The notes under the pieces are model-generated. The model had not been told where the DNA came from, ran no database searches, and saw only the letters and a list, made by a program, of their open reading frames with translations. Below, in pieces: positions 1 through 6,900 of a stretch of DNA of 15,353 nt (its first letter is position 1; each line of letters opens with the position of its first letter). The position numbers and the translations under genes were made by a program. This DNA is from an uncultured Bacilli bacterium. GTDB lineage: Bacteria; Bacillota_I; Bacilli_A; RF39; UBA660. Where the stretch lies: assembly GCA_944358685.1 (NCBI GenBank), contig CALVRQ010000013.1:1-15353 (forward strand), read 5' to 3'.

Positions 1-427
<427 letters not shown>

Positions 428-490
428 AATAAAACTTATTTAGTTTTGAATTTGTTATTTAATCCTAACTATTTATGAATTGACATTTTG

Positions 491-505
491 CTCAGTTTTC
501 AAAGA
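491..505 (-). promoter_or_regulatory. boxA-like antitermination sequence in the 16S leader
   Basis: The minus strand reads TCTTTGAAAACTGAG, matching the boxA-type element that precedes 16S in Firmicutes rrn leaders (Bacillus TGTTCTTTGAAAACT type). In that family it is bound by NusB/NusE in rRNA antitermination. Position, about 65-80 nt upstream of mature 16S, fits. Confidence 0.6.
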
Positions 506-512
506 TCATTCA

Positions 513-530
513 TACCACTTTGCAGCGGTA
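513..530 (-). other. rrn leader hairpin with GCAA tetraloop
   Basis: On the minus strand TACCGCT, GCAA, AGTGGTA form a 7-bp stem (one G-T pair) with a GNRA-type loop. It would be the first structure in the P3 transcript. A role in protecting or processing the leader is inference. Confidence 0.45.
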
Positions 531-535
531 CTTCC

Positions 536-564
536 AATATACCAAATGTACTTTGTTAAGTCAA
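536..564 (-). promoter_or_regulatory. rrn promoter P3 (closest to 16S)
   Basis: The -35 is TTGACT (559-564), followed by a 17-bp spacer and a -10 TATATT (536-541). The phased A tracts at 565-600 look like an UP element. The predicted start at about 529-531 coincides with the base of a 7-bp hairpin with a GCAA loop (513-530). The leader from here to 16S is about 100 nt. Confidence 0.8.
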
Positions 565-631
565 GAGTTTTTTAAAACTTTTTTTGAATTTTTTTGACTT
601 AATAAAAGGTTCCCCTCAAAAGTACTCACTT

Positions 632-660
632 AATATATCAAAACACTTAACGGAAGTCAA
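632..660 (-). promoter_or_regulatory. rrn promoter P2
   Basis: The -35 is TTGACT (655-660), followed by a 17-bp spacer and a -10 TATATT (632-637). The A-rich tract at about 664-690 can act as an UP element. Its -10 lies 93 bp downstream of that of P1. The likely start is G or A at 626-627. Confidence 0.75.
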
Positions 661-724
661 CACTTTTTTGTAATTTTTTTGTTTTTTTTCAAAATAAATG
701 TCATTCTCCGTCGAATGCACAAAT

Positions 725-753
725 AATATAACACTTTTTTGAAGTTAGGTCAA
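725..753 (-). promoter_or_regulatory. rrn promoter P1 (most upstream)
   Basis: The -35 is TTGACC (748-753), followed by a 17-bp spacer and a -10 TATATT (725-730). The sequence upstream (754-780) is almost pure A/T, with A and T tracts as in an UP element. A likely start lies near 718-720, where a G is available as initiating base. A small inverted repeat, CATTC/GAATG (702-706/713-717), would form at the transcript's 5' end. Confidence 0.75.
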
Positions 754-820
754 CAAAAAAATTAATTTTTTTTATTTTTTCTCACTTCTTTAATAATATA
801 TGAACTTAAATAAAAAAAAT

Positions 821-839
821 GATTACTTTTTACGTAATC
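821..839 (-). terminator. Intrinsic terminator of the Ntdp gene
   Basis: On the minus strand GATTAC and GTAATC pair across a 7-nt loop, followed by ATTTTTTTT (813-820). The stop codon (823-825) lies in the 3' arm of the stem. Confidence 0.75.
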
Positions 840-1356
840 TTTGATATTCTTCTCCATATTTCAAATTAACATCTAAATCAAACATTGGAGCTCCAGATTG
901 ATAATCCGTTATAAGTTCAGAAAGCGCACTACGAATAGCTACATCTAAATCATCAGAATAATTCATCTTCTTTTTATGATATTTATATTCTTGCCTATCC
1001 AATATCTTAAAACTGCCATTTGGGAATATTCTCAAATCTAAATCATAATCAATATATTTAATTGTTCCATCTTCTATAATATATGGAGTTGCGATATTAC
1101 AATAATAGGTTACCCCAGTCTTTTTAAGTTGAACAATAATATTATACCAACGATCTTTAAAAAAATACATAATAGCCGGTTCCTTAGTTCGCCATATATT
1201 ACCCTGAGCTTCTGTCACCAAAGTCCTTTCATTACCAAACACCATATAATCTTTTTTTATATCTAACAAAACAGCCTCATCCCAACAACGATGAACCTTT
1301 CCATCATGTTTATAACACTGTATTTGTAGATGGTCACCTTTTTTTATCTTTTCCAT
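823..1356 (-). CDS. ntdp: Nucleoside tri-diphosphate phosphatase, DUF402/UPF0374 family (Ntdp-like)
   Basis: This 177-aa protein matches the full length of the Firmicutes DUF402 proteins (B. subtilis YgaC, S. aureus Ntdp). That family hydrolyses nucleoside tri- and diphosphates with a divalent metal. Visible family features are an N-terminal barrel with QCYKHDGKVHRCWDE (13-27), TEAQGNIWRTKEPAIMYF (48-65), and the acidic metal-site motif YIDYDLD (101-107), followed by FPNG. No signal peptide or membrane segment is seen, so it is cytoplasmic. ATG at 1356 is preceded by AGAGGTG at 1365-1371. It appears monocistronic, with an extended -10 just upstream and its own terminator, and lies next to the rRNA operon. 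Family assignment is strong; the exact substrate is inferred from characterised relatives. Confidence 0.9.
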   Translation of the reverse strand: MEKIKKGDHLQIQCYKHDGKVHRCWDEAVLLDIKKDYMVFGNERTLVTEAQGNIWRTKEPAIMYFFKDRWYNIIVQLKKTGVTYYCNIATPYIIEDGTIKYIDYDLDLRIFPNGSFKILDRQEYKYHKKKMNYSDDLDVAIRSALSELITDYQSGAPMFDLDVNLKYGEEYQRLRKK

Positions 1357-1377
1357 ATACTACGCACCTCTTTATAC

Positions 1378-1386
1378 ATTATAACA
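1378..1386 (-). promoter_or_regulatory. Extended -10 promoter of the Ntdp gene
   Basis: The minus strand reads TGTTATAAT, an extended -10 (TG-N-TATAAT). No good -35 lies 17 bp upstream. The predicted start near 1371 leaves a leader of only about 15 nt that begins at the Shine-Dalgarno sequence. It sits directly after the U-tract of the preceding terminator. Confidence 0.5.
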
Positions 1387-1404
1387 TTTTTTTGCAAAAA
1401 GAAA

Positions 1405-1444
1405 AGAAGGCAAAGTTATTTAAAAATAACCTCTAGTGCCTTCT
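1405..1444 (-). terminator. Intrinsic terminator of the S41 peptidase gene
   Basis: The outer stem AGAAGGCA/TGCCTTCT (1437-1444 with 1405-1412) and the inner stem GGTTATT/AATAACT enclose a small loop, followed on the minus strand by TTTTCTTTTT. The stop codon (1416-1418) is inside the hairpin, so the upstream arm is coding sequence. Confidence 0.8.
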
Positions 1445-2651
1445 GTAATTGATTATCGTTCTCATCAGTCGGATTTTCTAAATACTCGTTATTTAATGTT
1501 ATTGCATAATCAGGCTCTATACCTTTTTTATCTATAACTTTACCTTTAGACGTAAGCCAACTCTTGGTAGTTATCTTATATTGTTCACCATCTGACAAAG
1601 TTTGAAGTTCTTGAACAGTACCTTTTCCATAACTATTTTCACCTACTACTGTAGCACCATACTGTTCCTTCAAAGCAGAAGTAACAACCTCAGAAGCTGA
1701 AGCACTAGAACTATCAATTAAAACAGCAATTCTATACTTCTTAGTCTCCTTACCAATAGAGTAATATTTTTTCTGAGTATCTTTAGATTTAATCTGATAT
1801 ATCGGATGTGAAGAATCTAAAAACATTGAAATAATATTTTCAGCCGTTGTTAAATGACCACCAGAATTGCCTCTTAAATCAACTATAAGACCGTCAATAT
1901 CCTTATCCTCTAAATTTTCAAGTGCCTTAGCAAACTGCTCATCACTATTATTAGCAAAAATAGTTAATCTTATATAACCAATTTTTTTATTATCACGCTC
2001 TAACATCTTAGATGTAACTGACTTTAACTCTACAGTATCACTTTTTAACTTAACCGTATTTTCCTTACCATCTCGTTTATAAGTAATAGTAAAATAACCA
2101 TCTTGCTTTTTTACTAAACTCGAAAACTCTTCTAAACTCATACTACTAGTCTCTTTATCATTTATTTTAACAATAACATCTCCACTTTTTAAACCTGCAT
2201 CACTAGCTGGAGTTCCGTCAAATACACTATAAACAACAATGTTATTTTCATCATCTAAAGTAACTTGAATACCAGTTCCCTTATAATTACCTTCCAAATA
2301 AATACTAAAATTAGAATCACTACCACCAACATATGCTGAATTATTATCTAAAGAATTAAGCATTCCAGCAATTGCCGAATCTATAAGTTCAGTCTTGTCA
2401 ACATCACCATAATAATTATCCACAACATAATCATAATTTTTGATAAACTCTTGAAGTTCATCGTCTACCTTCTCACCTTTCAAAGTAACATTATAAGTAA
2501 CTAGTCCCCCCATAACTAAACCAATTACAACAGTTACAATTAAAAGACATACAACCTCTTTTGTCTTAAAAGTTGGTAAACTCTTTTTCTTATTAACCTT
2601 TATATCTAAAGATTGAGATAACCTTTCCACACTACTTTTTTTATTATCCAT
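1416..2651 (-). CDS. S41 family C-terminal processing peptidase (CtpA/CtpB-like)
   Basis: This is a membrane-anchored serine protease of the Ctp family, which trims protein C-termini outside the membrane. Numbering from the first possible ATG (2660), one TM segment spans about 35-56. A PDZ domain spans about 128-205 (GTGIQV, SDAGLKSGDVIVKIN), and the S41 core about 225-390 (GLIVDLRGNSGG at 257-268). The catalytic Ser321 (in SSSASASE) and Lys346 (GKGTVQ) are 25 residues apart, as in CtpB and Prc, with Gln350 following at K+4. The ATG at 2660 directly abuts AAAGG, whereas the in-frame ATG at 2651 has AAAGGA 8 nt upstream, so I choose 2651 (411 aa). It is a single-gene unit. Substrate unknown; in Bacillus, CtpB acts in signalling, but no sporulation partner is seen here. 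Confidence 0.93.
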   Translation of the reverse strand: MDNKKSSVERLSQSLDIKVNKKKSLPTFKTKEVVCLLIVTVVIGLVMGGLVTYNVTLKGEKVDDELQEFIKNYDYVVDNYYGDVDKTELIDSAIAGMLNSLDNNSAYVGGSDSNFSIYLEGNYKGTGIQVTLDDENNIVVYSVFDGTPASDAGLKSGDVIVKINDKETSSMSLEEFSSLVKKQDGYFTITYKRDGKENTVKLKSDTVELKSVTSKMLERDNKKIGYIRLTIFANNSDEQFAKALENLEDKDIDGLIVDLRGNSGGHLTTAENIISMFLDSSHPIYQIKSKDTQKKYYSIGKETKKYRIAVLIDSSSASASEVVTSALKEQYGATVVGENSYGKGTVQELQTLSDGEQYKITTKSWLTSKGKVIDKKGIEPDYAITLNNEYLENPTDENDNQLQKALEVIFK

Positions 2652-2678
2652 AAGCATCATCCTTTAAACACTATTAAA

Positions 2679-2687
2679 AGTATAACA
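2679..2687 (-). promoter_or_regulatory. Extended -10 promoter of the S41 peptidase gene
   Basis: The minus strand reads TGTTATACT (TG-N-TATACT), with no convincing -35. It lies between the upstream terminator (2723-2746) and the gene's SD (2660-2665), giving a short leader. Confidence 0.45.
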
Positions 2688-2722
2688 CAAAATAAAAACC
2701 AAAAAAACCAAAAAATAGAAAA

Positions 2723-2746
2723 AATACGAATGTATACACTCGTATT
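2723..2746 (-). terminator. Intrinsic terminator of the Lys-repeat membrane protein gene
   Basis: AATACGA pairs with TCGTATT around the self-complementary TGTATACA, followed by TTTTTTC on the minus strand. It overlaps the stop codon (2745-2747). Confidence 0.75.
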
Positions 2747-3560
2747 AATCCAATTCTTTTAATTTTTCTATAATATCATCATAATTATCATAAACATCTT
2801 CAATTTCATGATCACCTATTTTAACTAAAGTTGTACCTGTAACTTTGAATTTTGACATATCAGAATCATAATTACTCTCATCACTTAAATATTCTTTATT
2901 AAATCCACTACTTAAATCAGCAGTATAAATAGTAGGTGCATCATCGTTTGCTTTAATTGTTTGAAGCATCGTTGTATATTCATTTAATCTAATATCATCA
3001 TTATTTTCAATTAAAACATAAAATGAACCATTAATATTAAGCATAGAACCAATCATAATGCTATCATATTGAATATCTGTCTCTTCACTATTTGCTTCTT
3101 TTGCCGCTTCTTTAGCCTTATCAGTTACAACTACTGTTACTCCATAAAAAACTACAATAATTGCTGTCACAGCCAAAACAATTTTAATAAGTTTAGAAAT
3201 TTCATTACTACCTTCATTATTACTATAATAAAGTTGTCTACGTGCTTGTTTTAAATTAGCTTTTTTCTCTTTAATATTTTTATCTTCAGATTTGACTTCT
3301 TCTTTCAAATTAACCTTTGCATCTACTTTTTTAGTAGTATTTTTTACAGTATCATTTTTTTTAGATGCATTAACTTTCTTGGCTGTATCATTTTTTTTAG
3401 ACACATTATTTTTCTTAGTTGTATTAGTTTTTTTAGAGGCATTAGTCTTCTTAGTTGTATCGTTTTTCTTAATCGTATTTGTGCTTTTCTTTACAGCAGT
3501 CTTTTTATTAGTACCTGTACTAGCCTTACCCTTTTTATTATTCTTTTCATTTTCTGCCAT
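2745..3560 (-). CDS. Lys-rich hexapeptide-repeat membrane protein with a thioredoxin-like C-terminal domain
   Basis: No named family is recognised. Counting from a possible GTG start (3569), residues 12-105 are a highly basic low-complexity region with seven KK-containing hexapeptides (33-74). One TM segment spans about 126-148, and an acidic C-terminal domain covers about 165-274. Since the Lys-rich side precedes the TM, it should lie in the cytoplasm and the C-terminal domain outside. That domain shows a thioredoxin-like order of strands and helices (FYVLIENN, APTIYTADL, TGTTLVKIGD, then a terminal helix) but no CxxC, so redox catalysis is not expected. ATG at 3560 with AGGTGA just upstream is preferred over the GTG (271 aa). 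It is single-gene, flanked by its own promoter and terminator. The basic tail could bind nucleic acid, teichoic acid-like polymer or acidic lipids; this is inference. Confidence 0.75.
   Translation of the reverse strand: MAENEKNNKKGKASTGTNKKTAVKKSTNTIKKNDTTKKTNASKKTNTTKKNNVSKKNDTAKKVNASKKNDTVKNTTKKVDAKVNLKEEVKSEDKNIKEKKANLKQARRQLYYSNNEGSNEISKLIKIVLAVTAIIVVFYGVTVVVTDKAKEAAKEANSEETDIQYDSIMIGSMLNINGSFYVLIENNDDIRLNEYTTMLQTIKANDDAPTIYTADLSSGFNKEYLSDESNYDSDMSKFKVTGTTLVKIGDHEIEDVYDNYDDIIEKLKELD
3348..3473 (-). repeat. Seven tandem 18-bp units coding hexapeptides of the type TKKTNA/SKKNDT
   Basis: Within the 2745-3560 gene, seven consecutive hexapeptides share KK at positions 2-3 and mostly Asn/Asp at 4-5 (IKKNDT, TKKTNA, SKKTNT, TKKNNV, SKKNDT, AKKVNA, SKKNDT). 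The DNA units differ at third positions, so this is an old rather than a fresh expansion. A coding microsatellite, not a CRISPR array. Confidence 0.85.
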
Positions 3561-3577
3561 TTCAATCACCTGAAAGC

Positions 3578-3605
3578 ATTATAGCACATTTTCTTTAATT
3601 TTCAA
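3578..3605 (-). promoter_or_regulatory. Promoter of the Lys-repeat membrane protein gene
   Basis: The extended -10 TGCTATAAT (3578-3586) has a -35-like TTGAAA (3600-3605) with a 16-bp spacer. The -35 begins inside the U-tract region of the upstream terminator (3611-3638). Confidence 0.65.
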
Positions 3606-3610
3606 AGAAA

Positions 3611-3638
3611 AATAAGCTAATCAAAAAATTAACTTATT
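3611..3638 (-). terminator. Intrinsic terminator of the LolA-like lipoprotein gene
   Basis: AATAAGTTAAT pairs with ATTAGCTTATT (11 bp, one G-T) across a T-rich loop, followed by TTTTCTTT. The stop codon (3634-3636) lies in the 5' arm. Confidence 0.75.
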
Positions 3639-4626
3639 TACTAACAGGAAGCACTGACACAGAACTAGCCACACTAAGTAATTCACTTTCACTCATATTA
3701 TCAGCTACCACATAATATTCAATTCCATTATCAATCCAAGAAACCATATTATCAGATACCGCTGCCACGCCTGTTGCTAATTGAACTGGATCACCAAGCA
3801 CTGACACAATCGAAGCATCATCACTTACCGATGCAGTTTGTTGAACAAGCATAAATGGATTATCACCTTCAAATGTCATAATAATACGCTGACCATCATC
3901 TAAATTAACCGTTTCTTTATCAGAAAGTTTAGTATTCTCTGGTATATACATTGGATAAATTTCCTCATCTATTTTACTAACAGTGTTTACTTCTTCTTCT
4001 ACCTTAGCTGTCTGCATGTTATTATCAAGCGAAAAATATTTATCTTTAAATTTTGCATCAAAATCCACTTTTTTAAATGTCATCTTAATTAAAACATCAT
4101 CATCATCATTCATTACTTCAACCTTTGTTGGATTTAACTTTTTATCAAAATAAATTTTTTGTTTTACTAAATCACTATTATTTGGATAATTCACACTAGT
4201 TGTAAATATATAATTCTGACCAGTTTCTTTAAACTCTTTCTGACTATCATTTTGAATATCTGAAAGAAGTGTTTGAAGTAAGTAAACCTGTGAATTATTG
4301 TATGGCCAATCACTTTGAAATTTAAAACTCTTATTAAGCGTAGGTGTTAAAACATACACACCGTCACTATTCTTTAAAATAATTTGTTCATGATTATTTG
4401 TTTTATTCTTTAAAGACACTCTAAATTTATCAGTCTTACTATAAGAAACATCAACATCATATTTGTAAACATCATCATTATTTATTATTTCCATCTCACC
4501 AGTTAAATTATAACTATCAGCTTTATTAATTTTTTTCTCTAAATCACTCTGCGCATCTTTTACCGTATATTTTCCGCATCCTACCATCAAAAGACAAACA
4601 AACAAAATTAAACAAAATTTTTTCAT
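3634..4626 (-). CDS. Lipoprotein with LolA/YdcC-like domain
   Basis: Numbering from the first ATG (4629): a lipobox LMVGC places the lipidated Cys at residue 18 after a short hydrophobic signal. Residues about 22-205 resemble the LolA-like lipoproteins of Firmicutes (B. subtilis YdcC type): repeated beta strands and the stretch VYVLTPTLNKSFKF followed by QSDWPYNNSQVYLLQ (91-120). Residues about 225-331 form a second alpha/beta domain similar to the DUF4367-like C-terminus of those proteins (PMYIPENTKL, then IEYYVVADNMSESEL). Two adjacent ATGs exist; the second (4626) has better spacing to GGTG. In a monoderm this protein cannot do classic outer-membrane lipoprotein transport; relatives act in envelope or spore-envelope functions. 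Substrate unknown. Divergently arranged with the DUF378 gene. Confidence 0.8.
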   Translation of the reverse strand: MKKFCLILFVCLLMVGCGKYTVKDAQSDLEKKINKADSYNLTGEMEIINNDDVYKYDVDVSYSKTDKFRVSLKNKTNNHEQIILKNSDGVYVLTPTLNKSFKFQSDWPYNNSQVYLLQTLLSDIQNDSQKEFKETGQNYIFTTSVNYPNNSDLVKQKIYFDKKLNPTKVEVMNDDDDVLIKMTFKKVDFDAKFKDKYFSLDNNMQTAKVEEEVNTVSKIDEEIYPMYIPENTKLSDKETVNLDDGQRIIMTFEGDNPFMLVQQTASVSDDASIVSVLGDPVQLATGVAAVSDNMVSWIDNGIEYYVVADNMSESELLSVASSVSVLPVSK

Positions 4627-4648
4627 CATTTCACCAGCTTTCTGGTTA

Positions 4649-4654
4649 ATTATA
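4649..4654 (-). promoter_or_regulatory. -10 element upstream of the LolA-like lipoprotein gene
   Basis: A perfect TATAAT lies 22 bp upstream of the preferred start, within a very AT-rich 100-bp divergent intergenic region (4630-4726). No good -35 is visible. The same region must also hold the plus-strand promoter of the DUF378 gene. Confidence 0.4.
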
Positions 4655-4726
4655 TGGAAATATTTTTTTTAATATGAATATTTTTTTTACAAATGACCAT
4701 TATAAATACTAGAGGAAGGTGAAATA

Positions 4727-4927
4727 ATGGAAACGTTACAAAAAATATGTTTAGTTATAACAATAATAGGTGCCATAAACTGGGGCTTAATTGGTCTTTT
4801 TGACTTTAACTTAGTTGCTAGTCTTTTTGGTTCCACTTCAATGTTCAGTAGAATAATATACTCATTAGTTGGTATTACTGGATTAATTAACATTGGATTA
4901 CTATTTGTTCATTTAGATACAAAATAA
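4727..4927 (+). CDS. yuzA: DUF378 family small membrane protein (YuzA-like)
   Basis: This 66-aa integral membrane protein carries the hallmark GAINWGLIGLFDFNLV (15-30) of DUF378, whose function is unknown. Two TM segments are seen, about 5-24 and 41-61, separated by a short loop (FGSTSMFSRI). The length matches the family. ATG at 4727 has a strong SD, GGAAGGTG (4714-4721), 5 nt upstream. It is the only plus-strand gene in the window, divergent from the LolA-like lipoprotein and convergent with the DUF308 gene. A possible -10 TATAAA is at 4701-4706, but I find no good -35. The opposite-strand reading frame across this gene has no SD and is discarded. Confidence 0.93.
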   Translation: METLQKICLVITIIGAINWGLIGLFDFNLVASLFGSTSMFSRIIYSLVGITGLINIGLLFVHLDTK

Positions 4928-4953
4928 ATCTACCCACATCGGTAGATTTATTT
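4922..4953. terminator. Bidirectional terminator between convergent genes
   Basis: A perfect 13-bp stem (AAATAAATCTACC with its complement, 4922-4934 and 4941-4953) surrounds a 6-nt loop. It overlaps the stop codons of both the plus-strand DUF378 gene (4925-4927) and the minus-strand DUF308 gene (4948-4950). T-rich sequence follows on both sides, partly within the stem. Confidence 0.85.
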
Positions 4954-5475
4954 GATTTTAGAATAACTATAAATAGTAAATATATTAGATACCGCATCCA
5001 CAATAAGTATTGCTCCAATAATTTGAACACTCACTGCTAATGCTTCAAATGGATTAAACACAAGTAAAAGTCCACATCCCAAAAGAATAAATGCCACAAT
5101 TAACATTTGCCACCAATTCTTATATGAAGCATTCTTTAAATCAAAAGCCATTGATAACTTGCTAATTGAATCGACAAGTAAAAATATACCCATCACAAGA
5201 GGCAAAAATGAAGCAAACGTTTCAGGATTTAAAAGCACATAAACTCCAAAAGCCCCAAAAATAATTGACATAACTAAAGTAAAACTACTGAATGCTGTTT
5301 TGATTTCTGTCTTTACATACATCACAATTCCTGATACTCCAACAAATAAAAACATAATTCCCACCAAATAACAAACAGATGTAATCACCATAGCTGGGAA
5401 AAATAACATAATTAAACCAAAAATTAAATATAAAATAGAAGTAGCAATCAAAGTATTTCTAATTTTTTCAAACAT
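4948..5475 (-). CDS. DUF308/HdeD-like integral membrane protein
   Basis: This 175-aa protein is nearly all hydrophobic, with about six TM segments (roughly 8-25, 33-52, 63-82, 86-104, 122-140, 145-165). It has the internal pattern of the DUF308 family (HdeD-like): hairpins of TM helices each ending in a short NP turn, as in LLNPETFASFLPLVMGIF and VFNPFEALAVSVQIIGAIL. E. coli HdeD is linked to acid resistance, but the role in Gram-positives is not established. ATG at 5475 is preceded by a strong AAAGGAG with good spacing. It has its own consensus promoter and shares a terminator with the convergent DUF378 gene; it is not co-transcribed with cdaA-cdaR as judged by the hairpin between them. Confidence 0.88.
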   Translation of the reverse strand: MFEKIRNTLIATSILYLIFGLIMLFFPAMVITSVCYLVGIMFLFVGVSGIVMYVKTEIKTAFSSFTLVMSIIFGAFGVYVLLNPETFASFLPLVMGIFLLVDSISKLSMAFDLKNASYKNWWQMLIVAFILLGCGLLLVFNPFEALAVSVQIIGAILIVDAVSNIFTIYSYSKIK

Positions 5476-5496
5476 ATTACCCGCTCCTTTATATTA

Positions 5497-5525
5497 ATAA
5501 TAATATTTTTTAAATATAAAGTCAA
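5497..5525 (-). promoter_or_regulatory. Consensus-like promoter of the DUF308 gene
   Basis: The -35 TTGACT (5520-5525), a 17-bp A/T spacer and the -10 TATTAT (5497-5502) are seen. The start near 5490 falls just at the SD (AAAGGAG), giving a very short leader. The -35 lies 3 bp beyond the preceding terminator stem. Confidence 0.7.
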
Positions 5526-5528
5526 TGA

Positions 5529-5552
5529 AAAAGTAGCCTCAAAGCTACTTTT
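5529..5552 (-). terminator. Intrinsic terminator of cdaA-cdaR
   Basis: AAAAGTAGC and GCTACTTTT form a 9-bp stem with a 6-nt loop, followed by a T and CATTGACT. The stop codon TAG (5545-5547) is in the 5' arm. The 3' U-run is mostly within the stem, so strength is moderate. Confidence 0.65.
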
Positions 5553-6900
5553 CAACAACTCTAATTTTAACTTTTTTCGTCTTAGATAAGTACTGTACTC
5601 TAGCATCCGTTCCTTCAACTTCAACTTCAACCTCATATTCGCCAGGCTTATAATCTTTTAAATCAATATAAGCCGTAATATCCTCCGCGGTCAAATTATT
5701 TAGAACAGATTCAACACCTTTAACATTTACCGTAACTTGAATATCATCTTGTGATAAACCTTGAACACTATACTCATCACTCAAATTACGAACATCAATA
5801 TTAACATTTGAAATATCCTTATCAGTTGCCGTACCTAAAGTAATTTGTGCTGTAACATTATTCACACTCATTGATTTAATACCTTTAGGCTTTTCAAGTT
5901 CTAACTTATATTCTCTATTTTCCTTTAATCCATCAACATCAACTTCAACAGGAACATATTCCAAATCATCAAGTGCACTTTGCTCACCATATACAGTAAC
6001 ATTACTCTCGTTAAGTGTAATTGAACTTATTGCTTGACCAAATGTCACATCGCCTTTAGGAATAACTCTAATAGGTACTGTTTTACTTGGAGAAGATAAT
6101 GAAGCAGTAACTTGAATCTTAGATGGTACTATTTCTACATCCAAACTATTACCATTTGAATCATAAGCCTTAAGAGGAACATCTTTCAATGTAACAGTCC
6201 CAACATCTTGATTATTCAAAGCAGATACATCGACAAGTGCCTTAACAGTAGCCACTTTCTTCAAACTATTAATCGCGTTTTCATCATCAGTTCCCTTAAT
6301 AACCACTTTATCCACTTCTGGAGTAACGTTATCAACCACTAACTTTTCATCTAAACTATCTTGATTTAATAAATCAACTGTTAAAGTCTTAGACTCAGAT
6401 ACTTTAGGATAAACATTAACCGTTGCCACAGATGGATTAACACTATATTCAACCGAATCATTCGGCCTCATATATTCAATATTAACTTTATGTGTACCAG
6501 GCTTTAACCCAGTTAAATCAACTGTAACCTTAGAAGCTGTAGATTGTTTCGCAATAAACAAATCACTTCTACTTCCCATAAGTGTAATATCCACTTTATC
6601 AGGTAAACCTTCCACTACATATGCTTCTTCATTATAAACTGCCTCAACTTTTTGATCCTTTAACACTTCTGCACTAGTATCATTAAAAAGCATTTTCTTT
6701 TGATCAAATAGGAAAAATACTAAAACCGCTAAAAATAATGAGACAAAAAGCAAAGTATTACTTCTAGAAAGCCATGTCTCTAAAGATCTGTTAGATCCGC
6801 CTAATTTTGTCACTTTCATAACAAGTTTAGTAATTGGCACAATAATTTTTTTATCAATAAAACGTGCTATTCTTTTAAAAATCCCTGGTTTTTTATTCAT
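5545..6900 (-). CDS. cdaR: YbbR-domain protein CdaR, regulator of CdaA
   Basis: One TM segment near the N-terminus (about 52-69, counting from a possible GTG at 6909) is followed by four YbbR-like beta repeats outside the membrane, about 77-172, 173-275, 276-362 and 363-454. Each shows alternating strands ending with patterns such as ITLMGSRSDL, VVIKGTDD and VTVYGEQSALDDL, with VDLTGLKPGTHKVNI-type returns. In Firmicutes CdaR binds and modulates the diadenylate cyclase CdaA. The ATG at 6900 has AGGTGG about 6 nt upstream and is preferred to the GTG (451 aa). It overlaps the cdaA stop by 8 bp, so translation is likely coupled. The 48-residue segment before the TM is basic and longer than usual. 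A terminator follows immediately; glmM is absent. Confidence 0.93.
   Translation of the reverse strand: MNKKPGIFKRIARFIDKKIIVPITKLVMKVTKLGGSNRSLETWLSRSNTLLFVSLFLAVLVFFLFDQKKMLFNDTSAEVLKDQKVEAVYNEEAYVVEGLPDKVDITLMGSRSDLFIAKQSTASKVTVDLTGLKPGTHKVNIEYMRPNDSVEYSVNPSVATVNVYPKVSESKTLTVDLLNQDSLDEKLVVDNVTPEVDKVVIKGTDDENAINSLKKVATVKALVDVSALNNQDVGTVTLKDVPLKAYDSNGNSLDVEIVPSKIQVTASLSSPSKTVPIRVIPKGDVTFGQAISSITLNESNVTVYGEQSALDDLEYVPVEVDVDGLKENREYKLELEKPKGIKSMSVNNVTAQITLGTATDKDISNVNIDVRNLSDEYSVQGLSQDDIQVTVNVKGVESVLNNLTAEDITAYIDLKDYKPGEYEVEVEVEGTDARVQYLSKTKKVKIRVVEK

Larger units (their letters stand above)
428..820 (-). promoter_or_regulatory. rRNA operon promoter and leader region (no gene)
   Basis: These 393 bases hold no coding sequence. 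Read leftward they contain three tandem promoters, each preceded by A/T tracts that look like UP elements, then a boxA-like antitermination leader and a short AT-rich hairpin next to the 16S 5' end. The right boundary is the terminator of the 823-1356 gene. Individual sites are listed separately. Confidence 0.85.

Noticed and set aside
428..820. tRNA or small RNA gene near the rRNA operon
   Set aside because: No cloverleaf or T-loop GTTCRAN pattern is visible; the region is accounted for by promoters and leader.
3348..3473. Regular 18-bp repeats considered as a CRISPR or regulatory array
   Set aside because: Units are in frame, contiguous with no spacers, and encode a KK-hexapeptide repeat.
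3069..3573. Plus-strand open frames opposite the Lys-repeat gene
   Set aside because: They are Phe/Leu-rich mirror translations of the AAA-rich repeat, without SD or family resemblance.
4687..4893. Minus-strand open frame opposite the DUF378 gene
   Set aside because: The plus-strand frame has the DUF378 signature and a strong SD; the opposite frame has neither.
5448..5636. Minus-strand 62-codon open frame across the cdaR end and DUF308 start
   Set aside because: Crosses a terminator and a promoter and overlaps two supported genes in another frame.
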